NCBI RefSeq assembly: GCF_043951865.1
Contig: NZ_JBINJF010000012.1
Location: forward strand, 1-64,000
DNA: 64,000 nucleotides
From: JAMQKA01 sp043951865
GTDB lineage: Bacteria; Bacteroidota; Rhodothermia; Balneolales; Balneolaceae
Direction: 5' to 3'
The position numbers were made by a program, and so were the translations under genes. Shown here one piece after another: positions 34,347 through 44,288 of this stretch; position 1 is the first letter of the stretch, and each line of letters opens with the position of its first letter. The notes beneath the pieces are model-generated. The model saw only the letters and a list, made by a program, of their open reading frames with translations. It was not told where the DNA came from and ran no database searches.

Positions 34347-36053
34347 ATGCGAATTTCGGTTACTCTCATATTCCTGGCAATGTTGGCTTCAAATGTTATG
34401 GGGCAGTCGGCCAGTTCAAACCAGGTTGCGGAACTGGTAAGGCAGTATGAAGCCGATACCGAAAGCATGGACCGGGCGTATGTGCTGGAGGAATCACCGG
34501 TCTATTACGGTCGGATGGAGCGGTTTTACAGGCAGTGGCTGGCGCGGCTTGCAGGTATTGACTACGAGGCATTGAACGTGCAGGAGGCCGTGGATTTTAT
34601 CCTGCTGCGGCGCGATATCCGCAGAGATCTGGAGAAGGTTCGGCAGGACCAGTTGACATATGGTGAGGTCGATTACGCACTGAAATTTGCGGATATTATC
34701 GCAGAACTCCAGCAAAAACGGAGTATCGGGGAGAACCTGGAAGGGCAGTGGTTTGCCGGGCAGATGCACGCGCTTGCTGAATCGATCCGTGACAACCGGG
34801 ATGCGGTTCAGAAGAAGGGACGCCTGGCTCCGGCACAGTCGCGCCGTGCCGCTGAGATTGCGGAAAACCTGCATGAGACGATTGAGCATGTCTACCAATT
34901 TTACGACGGGTACGATCCCGATGTGACCTGGTGGGGCGAAAAATCGTACGAAAATGTCGATACCACGCTGGCCAATTACGTTACCTTCCTGGAAGAATGG
35001 AGGGTGGATCAGTCGTACCGGGATGACGGGAGTGGTATTATCGGCACGCCCGTGGGCGCTGAAAAGTTGCAGCAGCTGCTGGATTACGAGATGATTCCGT
35101 ACACACCGTCCGAGCTGGTTGAGCTGGCGAACAGGGAATATGCCTGGTGTATGGAAGAGATGCTCAAGGCTTCCCGTGAGCTCGGTTTCGGGGACGACTG
35201 GCACGCCGCCCTGGAGCATGTAAAGCAAACGTATGTTCCGCCCGGAGGGCAGCCGGAGATGATCTATGACCTGGCTGTTGAGTCTATTGAGTTCCTGGAG
35301 CAGCGCGAACTGCTGACCATTCCCGAGCTGGCAAAGGAGACATGGGACATGGAGATGATGAGTCCCGAACGCCAGCTGATTAACCCGTTTTTCTTGGGTG
35401 GACGGGTGATACGGATTTCGTATCCCACCAATACGATGGCCCAGGAAGATAAATTGATGAGCATGCGCGGAAATAATCCCCATTTTTCGAAAGCCACTGT
35501 ACATCACGAGCTGATCGCCGGACACCATCTGCAGGGCTTTATGATGGATCGCTACAACACGCACCGAAAGGCATTCTATACGCCATTTTGGATCGAGGGA
35601 TGGGCCCTGTACTGGGAGCTGCAGCTGTATGACATGGGGTTTCCCGATTCCCCGGAAGATCGCATAGGAATGTTGTTTTGGCGGATGCACCGGTGTGCCC
35701 GCATCATTTTTTCACTGAGCTTCCATCTCGGGGAGATGAGTCCACAGGAGGCGATTGATTTCCTGGTGGAAAAAGTGGGCCACGAACGGGCCAATGCCGA
35801 AGCGGAAGTGCGGCGGTCGTTCGCCTCAACGTATCCGCCGCTGTACCAGGCAGCCTACCTGCTGGGTGGACTTCAGATTCGCTCGCTCTACAACAGCCTG
35901 GTCAGAGACGGGGATATGCCGGTCAAAGAGTTTCACAACCGGATTCTCCGAAACGGGGCCATGCCGATTGAGATGGTCAAAGCCATACTGACCGGGGAAA
36001 AACCTCCGAAAGATTTTAAAACAAACTGGCGGTTTTATTCCAACCTCGAATAA
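34347..36053 (+). CDS. DUF885-family exported protein (putative metallopeptidase-like)
   Basis: 568-aa protein with signal peptide MRISVTLIFLAML...SNVMGQS. The family signature is the HELIAGHHLQGF segment (His387, Glu388, His393) with WALYWELQLYDMGF and GMLFWRMHRCARII. Family members resemble zinc metallopeptidases but have mixed biochemical evidence. It follows the DPP-IV-like gene by about 200 bp on the same strand, so a joint role in peptide breakdown is plausible. A GAAAGGAG ribosome binding site precedes ATG 34347. Confidence 0.85.
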   Translation: MRISVTLIFLAMLASNVMGQSASSNQVAELVRQYEADTESMDRAYVLEESPVYYGRMERFYRQWLARLAGIDYEALNVQEAVDFILLRRDIRRDLEKVRQDQLTYGEVDYALKFADIIAELQQKRSIGENLEGQWFAGQMHALAESIRDNRDAVQKKGRLAPAQSRRAAEIAENLHETIEHVYQFYDGYDPDVTWWGEKSYENVDTTLANYVTFLEEWRVDQSYRDDGSGIIGTPVGAEKLQQLLDYEMIPYTPSELVELANREYAWCMEEMLKASRELGFGDDWHAALEHVKQTYVPPGGQPEMIYDLAVESIEFLEQRELLTIPELAKETWDMEMMSPERQLINPFFLGGRVIRISYPTNTMAQEDKLMSMRGNNPHFSKATVHHELIAGHHLQGFMMDRYNTHRKAFYTPFWIEGWALYWELQLYDMGFPDSPEDRIGMLFWRMHRCARIIFSLSFHLGEMSPQEAIDFLVEKVGHERANAEAEVRRSFASTYPPLYQAAYLLGGLQIRSLYNSLVRDGDMPVKEFHNRILRNGAMPIEMVKAILTGEKPPKDFKTNWRFYSNLE

Positions 36054-36264
36054 GGCTTGCAACGAGATGAGTAACCTGAATTTTCATGGTGAATCGATGT
36101 TCAGTAAGTTATCTTTGAGAATCATTGGCAAAAGCAGCGTGTTGGTAGTGCAAAAAAATCGATAGTGGGCTAAAACCGGTTTTAAACGTCCAATGCCTGT
36201 TAATTCGTGCTTGTACAATCAAGTAAACAAATGACTTCAATTTTTAATTTATAAACCAAAGACT

Positions 36265-37818
36265 ATGCTTGCAGGAAAAATCATAAGATCTTTGCTGGTA
36301 TTCCTTTTTCTGTGTACTAGTTCGCTGGTGGCCCAGCAGAACAGGGTTATTGTCAACGCCGATCAGGGCGAATACACCATTAGCCGGCATATCTACGGCC
36401 AGTTTTCAGAACACCTCGGCCGTGGAATATATGAAGGTATTTGGGTTGGGGAGGATTCAGATATCCCGAATACTGAGGGGTATCGTACCGATGTGTTGAA
36501 AGCACTACAGGAGCTGGAAATCCCCAATATCCGCTGGCCGGGCGGCTGTTTTGCAGATGAATATGACTGGAGAGATGGCATCGGTCCCCGTTCGGAACGG
36601 CCCAAAACCGTGAACACTCACTGGGGCATGGTTACCGAAGATAACAGTTTCGGAACCCACGAGTTCCTTCGACTGACCGAACTGCTGGGAGCCGAGCCCT
36701 ACATATCGGCGAATGTAGGCAGCGGCACGCCGGCACAGATGCAGGACTGGGTTGAATACATGACCTACGCCGGGGAGAGCGATCTGGCGAACCTTCGCCG
36801 GCAGAATGGTCGCGAGGAGCCGTGGAAGATCAAATTTTTTGGAATCGGGAATGAAAGCTGGGGATGCGGAGGCAACATGACGGCCGACTATTACGCAGAC
36901 TTGTATCGCCGGTATCAGACCTACGCCAAGGACTACAGTGGAAATGAGCTGTATAAAATTGCCAGCGGCTGGTCGAATGCTGAATATGACTGGACGGAGA
37001 CGGTGATGCGCGAAGCCCATGATATGATGGATGCGATTTCCCTGCACTATTATACCGTTCCCGGGCCCAGCTGGGAAAACAAGGGCCCTTCCACCGGGTT
37101 TGGGGAAGAGCTGTACTTTGACGGGCTGAAAGCCTCCCTGGAGCTGGATCGATATATTGAAGGGCACGCTACCCGGATGGATAAATATGACCCCGAAAAA
37201 AGAGTGGCCCTGGCGGTTGACGAATGGGGCGTGTGGACGGATCCGCTTCCCGGTTCCAGGTCCGGGTTTCTCTATCAGCAGAATTCCATGCGCGACGCGC
37301 TGATCGCCTCGCTCAGCCTGGATATTCTCAATGCTCACTCCGACCGGGTGCGCATTGCCAATATTGCACAAACCGTCAATGTACTGCAGGCGATGATTCT
37401 GACGGACGGTCCCCGAATGATAAAAACACCGACCTATCACGTATTTCACATGTACAAAGTGCATCATGACGCCACGCTGTTACCGGTCAAGGTAACCTCT
37501 GCCGATTACCGCTACGACGGGGAGAGCATACCTGCGATCAGCACCACGGTCTCCCGCAATAAAGAAGGGGTAATTCATATCACGGCCAGCAACACGCATG
37601 CCAGCGAATCCCAGGAGATAACATTTGATCTGCGGGGAACAGATATTGATCGAATTATTCCCGGACGCCTGCTAACGGCAGACCAAATCAATGCGGTCAA
37701 CACGTTTGAGGACCCCGACAATGTATCGCCGGTGATGTTTGACGATGCGACAATAAGCAACGGCACAGTTAGTATGACACTTCCTCCCCGTTCAATTGTG
37801 GTGTTTGGCCTGCAGTAA
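36265..37818 (+). CDS. abfA: Exported alpha-L-arabinofuranosidase (GH51)
   Basis: 517-aa GH51 glycosidase with a signal peptide (FLFLCTSSLVAQQ). GQFSEHLGRGIYEGIWVG, NIRWPGGCFADEYDWRDGIG and GIGNESWGCGG (acid/base Glu197) are family hallmarks, and VDEWGVW gives nucleophile Glu320. It removes L-arabinofuranose from arabinan or arabinoxylan; export makes it periplasmic or surface. The nearby galM-type epimerase fits processing of released sugars. A terminator follows at 37841-37885, so the message ends here. Confidence 0.93.
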   Translation: MLAGKIIRSLLVFLFLCTSSLVAQQNRVIVNADQGEYTISRHIYGQFSEHLGRGIYEGIWVGEDSDIPNTEGYRTDVLKALQELEIPNIRWPGGCFADEYDWRDGIGPRSERPKTVNTHWGMVTEDNSFGTHEFLRLTELLGAEPYISANVGSGTPAQMQDWVEYMTYAGESDLANLRRQNGREEPWKIKFFGIGNESWGCGGNMTADYYADLYRRYQTYAKDYSGNELYKIASGWSNAEYDWTETVMREAHDMMDAISLHYYTVPGPSWENKGPSTGFGEELYFDGLKASLELDRYIEGHATRMDKYDPEKRVALAVDEWGVWTDPLPGSRSGFLYQQNSMRDALIASLSLDILNAHSDRVRIANIAQTVNVLQAMILTDGPRMIKTPTYHVFHMYKVHHDATLLPVKVTSADYRYDGESIPAISTTVSRNKEGVIHITASNTHASESQEITFDLRGTDIDRIIPGRLLTADQINAVNTFEDPDNVSPVMFDDATISNGTVSMTLPPRSIVVFGLQ

Positions 37819-38430
37819 GTGCATCAAAATACAAAAGGAGAGGCCGGGTTGACAGGTAATGTGAATTCGGCCTTTTTATTTTTTTGGAACTGTTGAGAGT
37901 CTGCAACTCCGCAGGTACTACCTGGATTTCACCAAGAAATTTGTTCTTCAGCAAGACAAAGGGGGAATGGCAGCGAAGACGCAGCTATGTACGTTGAGCC
38001 GGTGATGTGCCCTTTAACGCAGTTGAAGGGCAAATCTCGCAGCGCTTTACACCCTGTCAACTAAAAAGTTCGGTAACACATATGATGTTAGATACTGCCT
38101 GCCATCAGGGGACATGATTTTTGCATACATTATTGTGAGGGTTATTGCCAGAGCGCTCTTGCAGACGGTCGTTTACTGCAGTGGTGACTCATTTATGCAT
38201 CCGAAAACCGGATTTTGTTAAAGACTACTGGTGTCTTTCGATGTGCCAGCGCTGGATATGTGGATAACATTCCCGTGATTTCAAATTTGCTATAAAAAAT
38301 CGATCTAATTAAGTCAGACTATTTGCTCTTTTATTTGTTGTGTACTTAATTGCGTAAAGATTTAACAATTAATGGGATAAACGCCCTTCTGGCATGTTTT
38401 GTAATTGAAGTGTTAAAAAAAGAAAGCCTT
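37819..38430. other. Intergenic region before the cytochrome oxidase operon
   Basis: About 610 bases. It holds the abfA terminator, an ATCCG/CGGAT hairpin near 38200-38215 and a very AT-rich stretch (38280-38420) that is probably the oxidase promoter. No RNA gene or coding sequence could be supported. Confidence 0.45.
37841..37885 (+). terminator. Rho-independent terminator after abfA
   Basis: AGGCCG (37841-37846) pairs with CGGCCT (37868-37873), followed by TTTTTATTTTTTT. It lies 22 bp after the abfA stop codon. The 21-nt loop makes the stem weaker than ideal. Confidence 0.65.
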
Positions 38431-38652
38431 ATGAGTAAAGATAAAACTACTCCGGGCGAACCGGAAAAACAGCAAGGCACTGATGCGGGAGAGATTGGGA
38501 ATCCAGAAATTGAACGGGAGATCTCCCTCGAGGAGTTTCAGCCTACCGGAACCCTTACGCTGGTCCTCCTGTATTTTGTCATCATCGTGCTTATGTGGAT
38601 TTTCATGTATTTTGTGGAATTCGCAGGGAACAGCCCGTCCATCATGAATTAA
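38431..38652 (+). CDS. ba3-type cytochrome oxidase small subunit (IIa-like)
   Basis: 73-aa single-pass membrane protein. The N-terminal half is polar and charged; the C-terminal half is one helix, GTLTLVLLYFVIIVLMWIFM, ending MYFVEF. Length and position directly before subunits II and I match the IIa helix subunit of B-type (ba3) oxidases. ATG 38431 is chosen; a TTG at 38350 would add an unlikely hydrophobic N-terminus. The three genes are closely packed and same-strand. Confidence 0.72.
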   Translation: MSKDKTTPGEPEKQQGTDAGEIGNPEIEREISLEEFQPTGTLTLVLLYFVIIVLMWIFMYFVEFAGNSPSIMN

Positions 38653-38668
38653 CAAATCATCAATATCT

Positions 38669-39187
38669 ATGCATATACACAAGTTTGAACGGTTTTGGAT
38701 TAAACTGTCGTTTGTGGTGATCGCTTTTTTCATAGCAACGGTGGTCTATGGATTTGTAGTCATGGACCTGAAAGTTATCGGTGCCAGTGAGACGCTGGAT
38801 CCCCAGAATCTCGGAGGCACACCGTTTGACAACCCCGGTGTCAGGGAAGTGACCAAGAACGGGGTTACGGAGTATGAAGTATATGTGCAAACCATACAGT
38901 TTGCCTTTATACCGGGGACCAGCGAGCCGATCACAGTTCCGGCCAACGCCAAAGTTACCTTCTATATCACCAGCCCGGATGTACTTCATGGATTCGAGGT
39001 GGCAGGGACAAATTTAAATACGATGACCATTCCCGGCCAGGTGGCAAGGTTTACTACTATTTTCCCTGAACCCGCGTCCTATGGTATCGTCTGCAACGAG
39101 TACTGCGGGCCGGCTCACCATGTAATGGAAGGTAAGATCAACGTAGTTCCTCAATCTGAGTTTGACGAAAATTATCTTGTACAATGA
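38669..39187 (+). CDS. Cytochrome c oxidase subunit II, ba3-type
   Basis: 172-aa subunit with one N-terminal membrane helix (about 11-33) and a cupredoxin domain. The binuclear CuA site is complete: His107, Cys142, Glu144, Cys146, His150 and Met153 in CNEYCGPAHHVM. The single N-terminal helix marks a B-type (ba3) oxidase rather than an aa3 enzyme, which has two. It accepts electrons from cytochrome c. The stop overlaps the subunit I start by 4 bp (ATGA), so translation is coupled. Confidence 0.93.
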   Translation: MHIHKFERFWIKLSFVVIAFFIATVVYGFVVMDLKVIGASETLDPQNLGGTPFDNPGVREVTKNGVTEYEVYVQTIQFAFIPGTSEPITVPANAKVTFYITSPDVLHGFEVAGTNLNTMTIPGQVARFTTIFPEPASYGIVCNEYCGPAHHVMEGKINVVPQSEFDENYLVQ

Positions 39188-40860
39188 CATTCTTACAACA
39201 GTATCCCAAGGCAGCAAAGGTTGCGAAGGCAAATTTCATTGTAGCATTTATTGCACTGGCGATCGGGGGCTTTTTCGGTTTTGTACAGGCCCTTCACCGT
39301 ACCAATATGTTCAGGGGCTTTTTTAATTCTGGTGAATATTATACGCTGTTGACCGGCCATGGTGTGCTTCTGGCCATCATCTTTACCACCTTTTTTATTG
39401 CCGGTCTTTTTGTCTGGGGTGTCACGCGAAGCCTGGAGCGAGAGCCTGAGAATATGGCGTTTACCTGGTCCTGGTTCTGGCTGATGGTCGTTGGGCTGGT
39501 GATGGCCACAGTTGCAATTTTGGGGGGACTCGTACCCGGCAGCTCAATCCGTGCAGCCGTGCTTTATACCTTTTACCCGCCGTTGCAGGCACATCCGCTC
39601 TTTTATTTCGGCCTGGTTTTCGTGATTGTTGGATCCTGGATGGCGGGAGCCGACTGGTTCCGTTCGTATCTTAAATGGAGAAAAGACCACCCTTCAGAAC
39701 GAATTCCCATTCTCACCTTTATGGCACTGTTTACCATGCTGATGTGGTATGTATGCACCATTGGGGTGGCGCTGGAAGTGTTGGTCCTTTTAATTCCATG
39801 GTCGTTGGGCTGGGTTACCGAGATTGATCCCCTGCTGCCCCGTACACTGTTCTGGTATTTTGGTCACGCTGTGGTTTATTTTTGGCTGCTTCCGGCCTAC
39901 TACGTCTGGTATGCCATACTGCCAAAACTGTCGGGGGGACGCCTGTTTAGTGACTCCATGACGCGGGTTGTGTTTGTCATCTTCCTGATCCTGTCGACGC
40001 CGGTGGGATATCACCACCAGTATGCGGATCCCGGTATTTCAGTGGGATTTAAGTTTTATGCCATGGCTACCACGCTGCTTCTGCTCCTTCCGAGCCTTAT
40101 AACCCTGTTTACCGTGGTTGCGAGCATGGAGCACGGCGCACGACAGCGCGGGGGGAAGGGCTACCTGGCATGGATCGGTAAACTGCCGTGGGACAGTCCG
40201 GCCTTCGCGGGATGCGCACTGGCAGGCATCATGTTTGCCGCCGGTGGCTTCAGCGGGATGATCAATGCCTCCATGAATATCAACCTGCTTATTCACAACA
40301 CGCTCTGGGTGCCCGGTCATTTTCATCTGACGGTCGGTACGGCGGTGGCGCTCACCTTTATGGCGATCAGTTACTGGCTGATACCCCAGCTGACAGGCCG
40401 AAAGCTGAAGTTTAAAACACTCGCCTTGATTCAACCCTATACATGGTTTTTGGGAATGACGCTAATGTCGAATGCGATGCACCGGGCGGGTCTGGCCGGC
40501 ATCCCGCGCCGCACTGCCGAACCGGAATACACCGGGTTTGAGTTTGAAGCCGTATTTGGGACGATTGCAGAAATGAAGTGGCAGATTGGCATTGGAGGTA
40601 CCATTCTCTTTATCTCGCTGATCCTCTTCCTGTGGGTGATCACCGCTTCTTGGATGGCCGGCGAAAAGTCGGATCAACCGGTGAACGATCATATCCCGGA
40701 ACCGCTTTCGGGTCCCGAGCACACGCCGGCGGTGCTGGATAATATAAAGCTTTGGCTGGGATTGGCTATTCTGCTGGTTATTCTGGCGTACTCATTCCCA
40801 TTGTTCGAAATGGTCCAGGATGGGCTCTTTTCGCCGGGTGCCCTGCCCCGGCCGTCTTGA
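39184..40860 (+). CDS. Cytochrome c oxidase subunit I, ba3-type
   Basis: 558-aa heme-copper oxidase catalytic subunit with about 12-13 membrane helices. Low-spin heme ligand His59, CuB ligand His228 with cross-linked Tyr232 (GHAVVYFW), the CuB pair His277/His278 and heme ligands His378/His380 (GHFH) are all present. The sequence GHAVVYFW in place of HPEVY and the paired small subunit place it in the B family, with high oxygen affinity. No subunit III or caa3 cluster is nearby. A copper ATPase is encoded nearby on the opposite strand. Confidence 0.93.
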   Translation: MTFLQQYPKAAKVAKANFIVAFIALAIGGFFGFVQALHRTNMFRGFFNSGEYYTLLTGHGVLLAIIFTTFFIAGLFVWGVTRSLEREPENMAFTWSWFWLMVVGLVMATVAILGGLVPGSSIRAAVLYTFYPPLQAHPLFYFGLVFVIVGSWMAGADWFRSYLKWRKDHPSERIPILTFMALFTMLMWYVCTIGVALEVLVLLIPWSLGWVTEIDPLLPRTLFWYFGHAVVYFWLLPAYYVWYAILPKLSGGRLFSDSMTRVVFVIFLILSTPVGYHHQYADPGISVGFKFYAMATTLLLLLPSLITLFTVVASMEHGARQRGGKGYLAWIGKLPWDSPAFAGCALAGIMFAAGGFSGMINASMNINLLIHNTLWVPGHFHLTVGTAVALTFMAISYWLIPQLTGRKLKFKTLALIQPYTWFLGMTLMSNAMHRAGLAGIPRRTAEPEYTGFEFEAVFGTIAEMKWQIGIGGTILFISLILFLWVITASWMAGEKSDQPVNDHIPEPLSGPEHTPAVLDNIKLWLGLAILLVILAYSFPLFEMVQDGLFSPGALPRPS

Positions 40861-41147
40861 TCCCGGTCATGAGAGTGATCGTTTTCTCACGGCAACAACA
40901 GGAAGAACTGGAGGAATTCCATTTGTTTGGAAAGGGCTCTGCCTATCGTAAAATCTGTGTTTGGGATGTGAATATAAAAAAGCTCTTTCCGGCTTGTGGT
41001 TTTTAAAAAAATGGCTTCCGTTCTTGAGTCGGCATTTGATGGGATAGGAGCAAAGGCGAAGTGCGGCTCCGTTCAACCTGTCAGCGTTGTCACTTTTTGC
41101 TTCGATAGATGGAATTCCAACATGCAGAATCCGGTTAAAGATAGTCT

Positions 41148-41726
41148 ATGCAAGATGCCTCTTCCTCAAATAATGAATCGGGTCGTTCTAAAAAAGTGTG
41201 GTTGCGCGTGCTTATTGTCGTAGCCGTCGGCATTCCCGTCCTGATTGAACTTTCAACGCTTTTCAATTTATTAAAAGTTCAATTTTGGGGCGCCGAGGAA
41301 CCGGCAGAAGCGCAGGTTCAAACGACAGAATCGGCTAAGGAATATGTAGAAGGCGACACCCTTTTTGTCGGGGCTGATTCCCTGTATGCCCTGCACCTCA
41401 AGGAGATGCGTGTCGATGTCAGCCCGGCAAGCTGGGAGTTCAGCTTAATCTTGAGTGCTTCACCATCTGCGGAAGCTGAAAAATACCAGGTTGAGCTTGA
41501 CAGCCTGCTGCTGAGAAGTGGACAGGTGCTGGCAGGCCGGGGCGTGCTGGAGTGGAGCAGCCTTCGCGAAGGGGAGGTGTCGGAGGTAACTGAAAGATGG
41601 GAGGTTCCCAACGGGGATATCCCGGATCACCTGTTTTTGAGAGTCTCGCAGAGGTCAGATTCGGCCGGGACTGAAGAGCATCTCAGTCTGAATCTCGGGC
41701 CGATCCCGGTACGCTATGACCAGTGA
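41148..41726 (+). CDS. Hypothetical membrane-anchored protein between oxidase and copper ATPase
   Basis: 192-aa protein. An N-terminal membrane helix (VWLRVLIVVAVGIPVLIELST, roughly 17-37) is followed by a polar soluble domain of about 150 residues with a beta-rich look (HLKEMRVDVSPASWEFSLIL, VSEVTERWEVPNGDIPDHLF) and few Cys or His. I do not recognise it. It stands on the same strand as the oxidase genes, about 290 bp downstream, and ends close to the convergent copper ATPase. A role in oxidase assembly is possible but unproven. Confidence 0.65.
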   Translation: MQDASSSNNESGRSKKVWLRVLIVVAVGIPVLIELSTLFNLLKVQFWGAEEPAEAQVQTTESAKEYVEGDTLFVGADSLYALHLKEMRVDVSPASWEFSLILSASPSAEAEKYQVELDSLLLRSGQVLAGRGVLEWSSLREGEVSEVTERWEVPNGDIPDHLFLRVSQRSDSAGTEEHLSLNLGPIPVRYDQ

Positions 41727-41768
41727 TGTGGCCTGCTCAAAATTGAGGCTTCGGGTGGATAATCTTGC

Positions 41769-44162
41769 TTAAGTCGTGGTGTCGCCACGGCGGCTCTGCC
41801 CTTCCCAATCTCCTCTCAGTTTCATGCTGCGCGATGAGTTCGTCACTACCAGCAAGCTGCTGGCCGCCATTGCAAGTGCGGCAAAAAGCGGGTTGATTAG
41901 CCCGGCTACGGCAAGAGGAATAGTCGTGATGTTATAGAGAAACGCCCATCCCAGGTTTTGCCGAATTCGCCGTTTGGTCAGGGTTATAGCCATAAAGGCG
42001 GAAAAAATATGTTCCAGGCGATCTCCCGGAATTACGATTTGAGCTGATTCGGCAGCGATAGCTGTAAGATCACCAAATGCGATGCCGAGGTCGGCTTCAG
42101 CCAGGGCCAGGGCATCGTTGCTGCCATCTCCCACCATGGCCACGGTCCCGAAACTGGATAACTTCCGGACAATTTCTGTTTTGGATTCGGGACGCGCACC
42201 TGTAAATAAAAAGTCGGGATCCAGCTTTTGCCTGAGGGGACGAGCAGCTTCCTCGCTGTCGCCCGTAATGATTGCGAGGTCAATGCCCGCCGCTTTTATG
42301 GTGGCTGCCAGTGAAGGCGCCTCCGCGCGCAGTTGATCTCCTACAACCAGGATGCTCCGTACACGTCCCTCCCAGGCAACGGCAACCGGTACGTAGCCGT
42401 TTTTGCGGGCCCTGGTTATTTTCTCCCAATTTTCCACAGAAATATGTACCGATTGCTCCCGGAGCCATTCCGGCTTGCCAATATGTACTGCCCGGTTTTC
42501 GACAATGCCGCTTACGCCCGAAGAGTAGCTGCGAAAGTGATCCACCGGAAGGTCGATTTTCCCGGCCTGGCCGGCGATTGCCTTGGCCAGCGGGTGCGAG
42601 GAGTACTGTTCAATGGCCTGCGCGTACCGGAGAGCGGCGGGTTCGGTGCCTTTATCGAGGAGTTGCATCTGGCCGGTCGTCAGCGTTCCGGTTTTATCCA
42701 GCGCAAGGATGCGGGGTATTTCCCGGCCTTCAAAAACGGAGCCCGTTTTAATGATTATTTTTTCATTCAGCGCCTCCCTGAGGCCTGATGCCACCGCCAG
42801 CGGGGTTGCCAGGCCCAGGGCACAGGGACAGGATACAACCAGTACAGCCAGGGCAGAAAGAAGGGAGGCGGTCGATCCCATTCCCATCGAAAGGTGGTAC
42901 GCAAAGGTGAGGGCTCCCAGTACCAGTACGCCAGGCACAAAATACGCAGCAATGCGGTCGGCAATTCGCTGTTTCCCGGACCGGCCGGCCTGTATATCCC
43001 ACATCAGGCGAATCATCTGTTCGATAGTGCTCTTTACGGTGGAACCCGGCTCAATAGTGAGTGCGTTCTGGGTCAGGATGGTACCGCTGAGCACGTCATC
43101 CCCGGTATGTTTGGAGACCGGCTTTGACTCTCCGGTAATAAGTGCTTCATTTACCACTCCCTGTCCCTCAACCACCACGCCATCCAGCGGAATCCGTTCC
43201 CCGGCCTTTACGATGATTTGATCCTGCGGGCGGACTTCCTGGATGGCGACCGAGGCAATGGTCCCGTTTCGCCGGACCCGGGCCCGCCTGATTCTCTTTT
43301 CCATCAACTGGGACAGCAGCTTGTTTTTACTCCTTTTTATCTGGTTTTCGTAATGCTGCCCGATCGACACCACCATAACGATCGCCATTGTCACGTCAAA
43401 ATATACTTCTGTTGTTCCGGTCAGCAGTGCCCCGGTACTGTACAGGTAGGCACTGAGAGCAGCAATGGCAACAAGCAGATCCATATTCGGCTTCGCAACC
43501 GAAAGCGATACCCATGCCCCACGCAATATGGGAAACCCGGTATAGAAGAGTACAAAAGAGCTCATCACAAAAATATTCGATACGAAGAACAGCTTTTCTG
43601 CCGTGGTCAGGGGCATGATGCTTTCTCCGTTGAGGTAGGTGGGATACAGGAAAAGTACATAAATCACCAGCCCAATAATGCTGAAAAATCCGCCGATCAC
43701 CAGGCTTGCAATCGTGTTTAGCTCATCTTCCCGGTGTTCACTCTCCACCGGGCGCGCCCGGTATCCCATTCGGCTGAAGAGAGGGGGGAGGTCCTCCCCG
43801 GTCAGCATGTCGGGATCGTAATAAATTTTAACCAGTTCGGTAGCGTAGCTGGCCTCACATTTGTAAACCCCGGGTTGGCGTTTTGCCAGGGTCTCGATAA
43901 AAGACTCGCACGTTGTACAGTGCATGCCGCTGACTTTTAGAAACGCCTCCCGGCAGGAATCGGGTGGTGCTTCTGCATAACGCTCCTTTTTTTTGCGCCG
44001 GGCGGCCTCTTCCCGCACCTTCTGCGCCTGCTCGGTATCCAGATCCTGCAAAAGTTGCTGAACCCTGAGACATCCTGAACAGCAAAATCGCCCCTCTACC
44101 TCTTTATCCGTAAAAGGAGATTCGGGCAGGGGAAGATCGCAAAGCGTACAATGATTATTCAT
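41769..44162 (-). CDS. Copper-translocating P-type ATPase (CopA2/FixI-like)
   Basis: 797-aa P1B ATPase. The N-terminus carries a cysteine cluster (Cys5/8 and CCSGC at 27-31) typical of FixI-type proteins, then an HMA domain with GMHCTTC (Cys82/Cys85), then eight membrane helices with the CPC motif (VVSCPCALGLATP, near 443), DKTGTLT phosphorylation site (near 487), SSHPLAKAI and GDGSNDALALAEADLG. FixI/CopA2-type pumps export Cu(I) slowly for delivery to cytochrome oxidase rather than for detoxification. The adjacent ba3 oxidase supports that role. Confidence 0.92.
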   Translation of the reverse strand: MNNHCTLCDLPLPESPFTDKEVEGRFCCSGCLRVQQLLQDLDTEQAQKVREEAARRKKKERYAEAPPDSCREAFLKVSGMHCTTCESFIETLAKRQPGVYKCEASYATELVKIYYDPDMLTGEDLPPLFSRMGYRARPVESEHREDELNTIASLVIGGFFSIIGLVIYVLFLYPTYLNGESIMPLTTAEKLFFVSNIFVMSSFVLFYTGFPILRGAWVSLSVAKPNMDLLVAIAALSAYLYSTGALLTGTTEVYFDVTMAIVMVVSIGQHYENQIKRSKNKLLSQLMEKRIRRARVRRNGTIASVAIQEVRPQDQIIVKAGERIPLDGVVVEGQGVVNEALITGESKPVSKHTGDDVLSGTILTQNALTIEPGSTVKSTIEQMIRLMWDIQAGRSGKQRIADRIAAYFVPGVLVLGALTFAYHLSMGMGSTASLLSALAVLVVSCPCALGLATPLAVASGLREALNEKIIIKTGSVFEGREIPRILALDKTGTLTTGQMQLLDKGTEPAALRYAQAIEQYSSHPLAKAIAGQAGKIDLPVDHFRSYSSGVSGIVENRAVHIGKPEWLREQSVHISVENWEKITRARKNGYVPVAVAWEGRVRSILVVGDQLRAEAPSLAATIKAAGIDLAIITGDSEEAARPLRQKLDPDFLFTGARPESKTEIVRKLSSFGTVAMVGDGSNDALALAEADLGIAFGDLTAIAAESAQIVIPGDRLEHIFSAFMAITLTKRRIRQNLGWAFLYNITTIPLAVAGLINPLFAALAMAASSLLVVTNSSRSMKLRGDWEGQSRRGDTTT

Positions 44163-44288
44163 GCATGCAGGTATTGAAAATTGGGCCTTTTACAAAAATA
44201 AAGGCTTTGATCATCACATCCATTCCTGAATTTGTAGATGACCAATGATATAGTTACTGTTAACCGAATCAAATGTTAATAAAAATGT

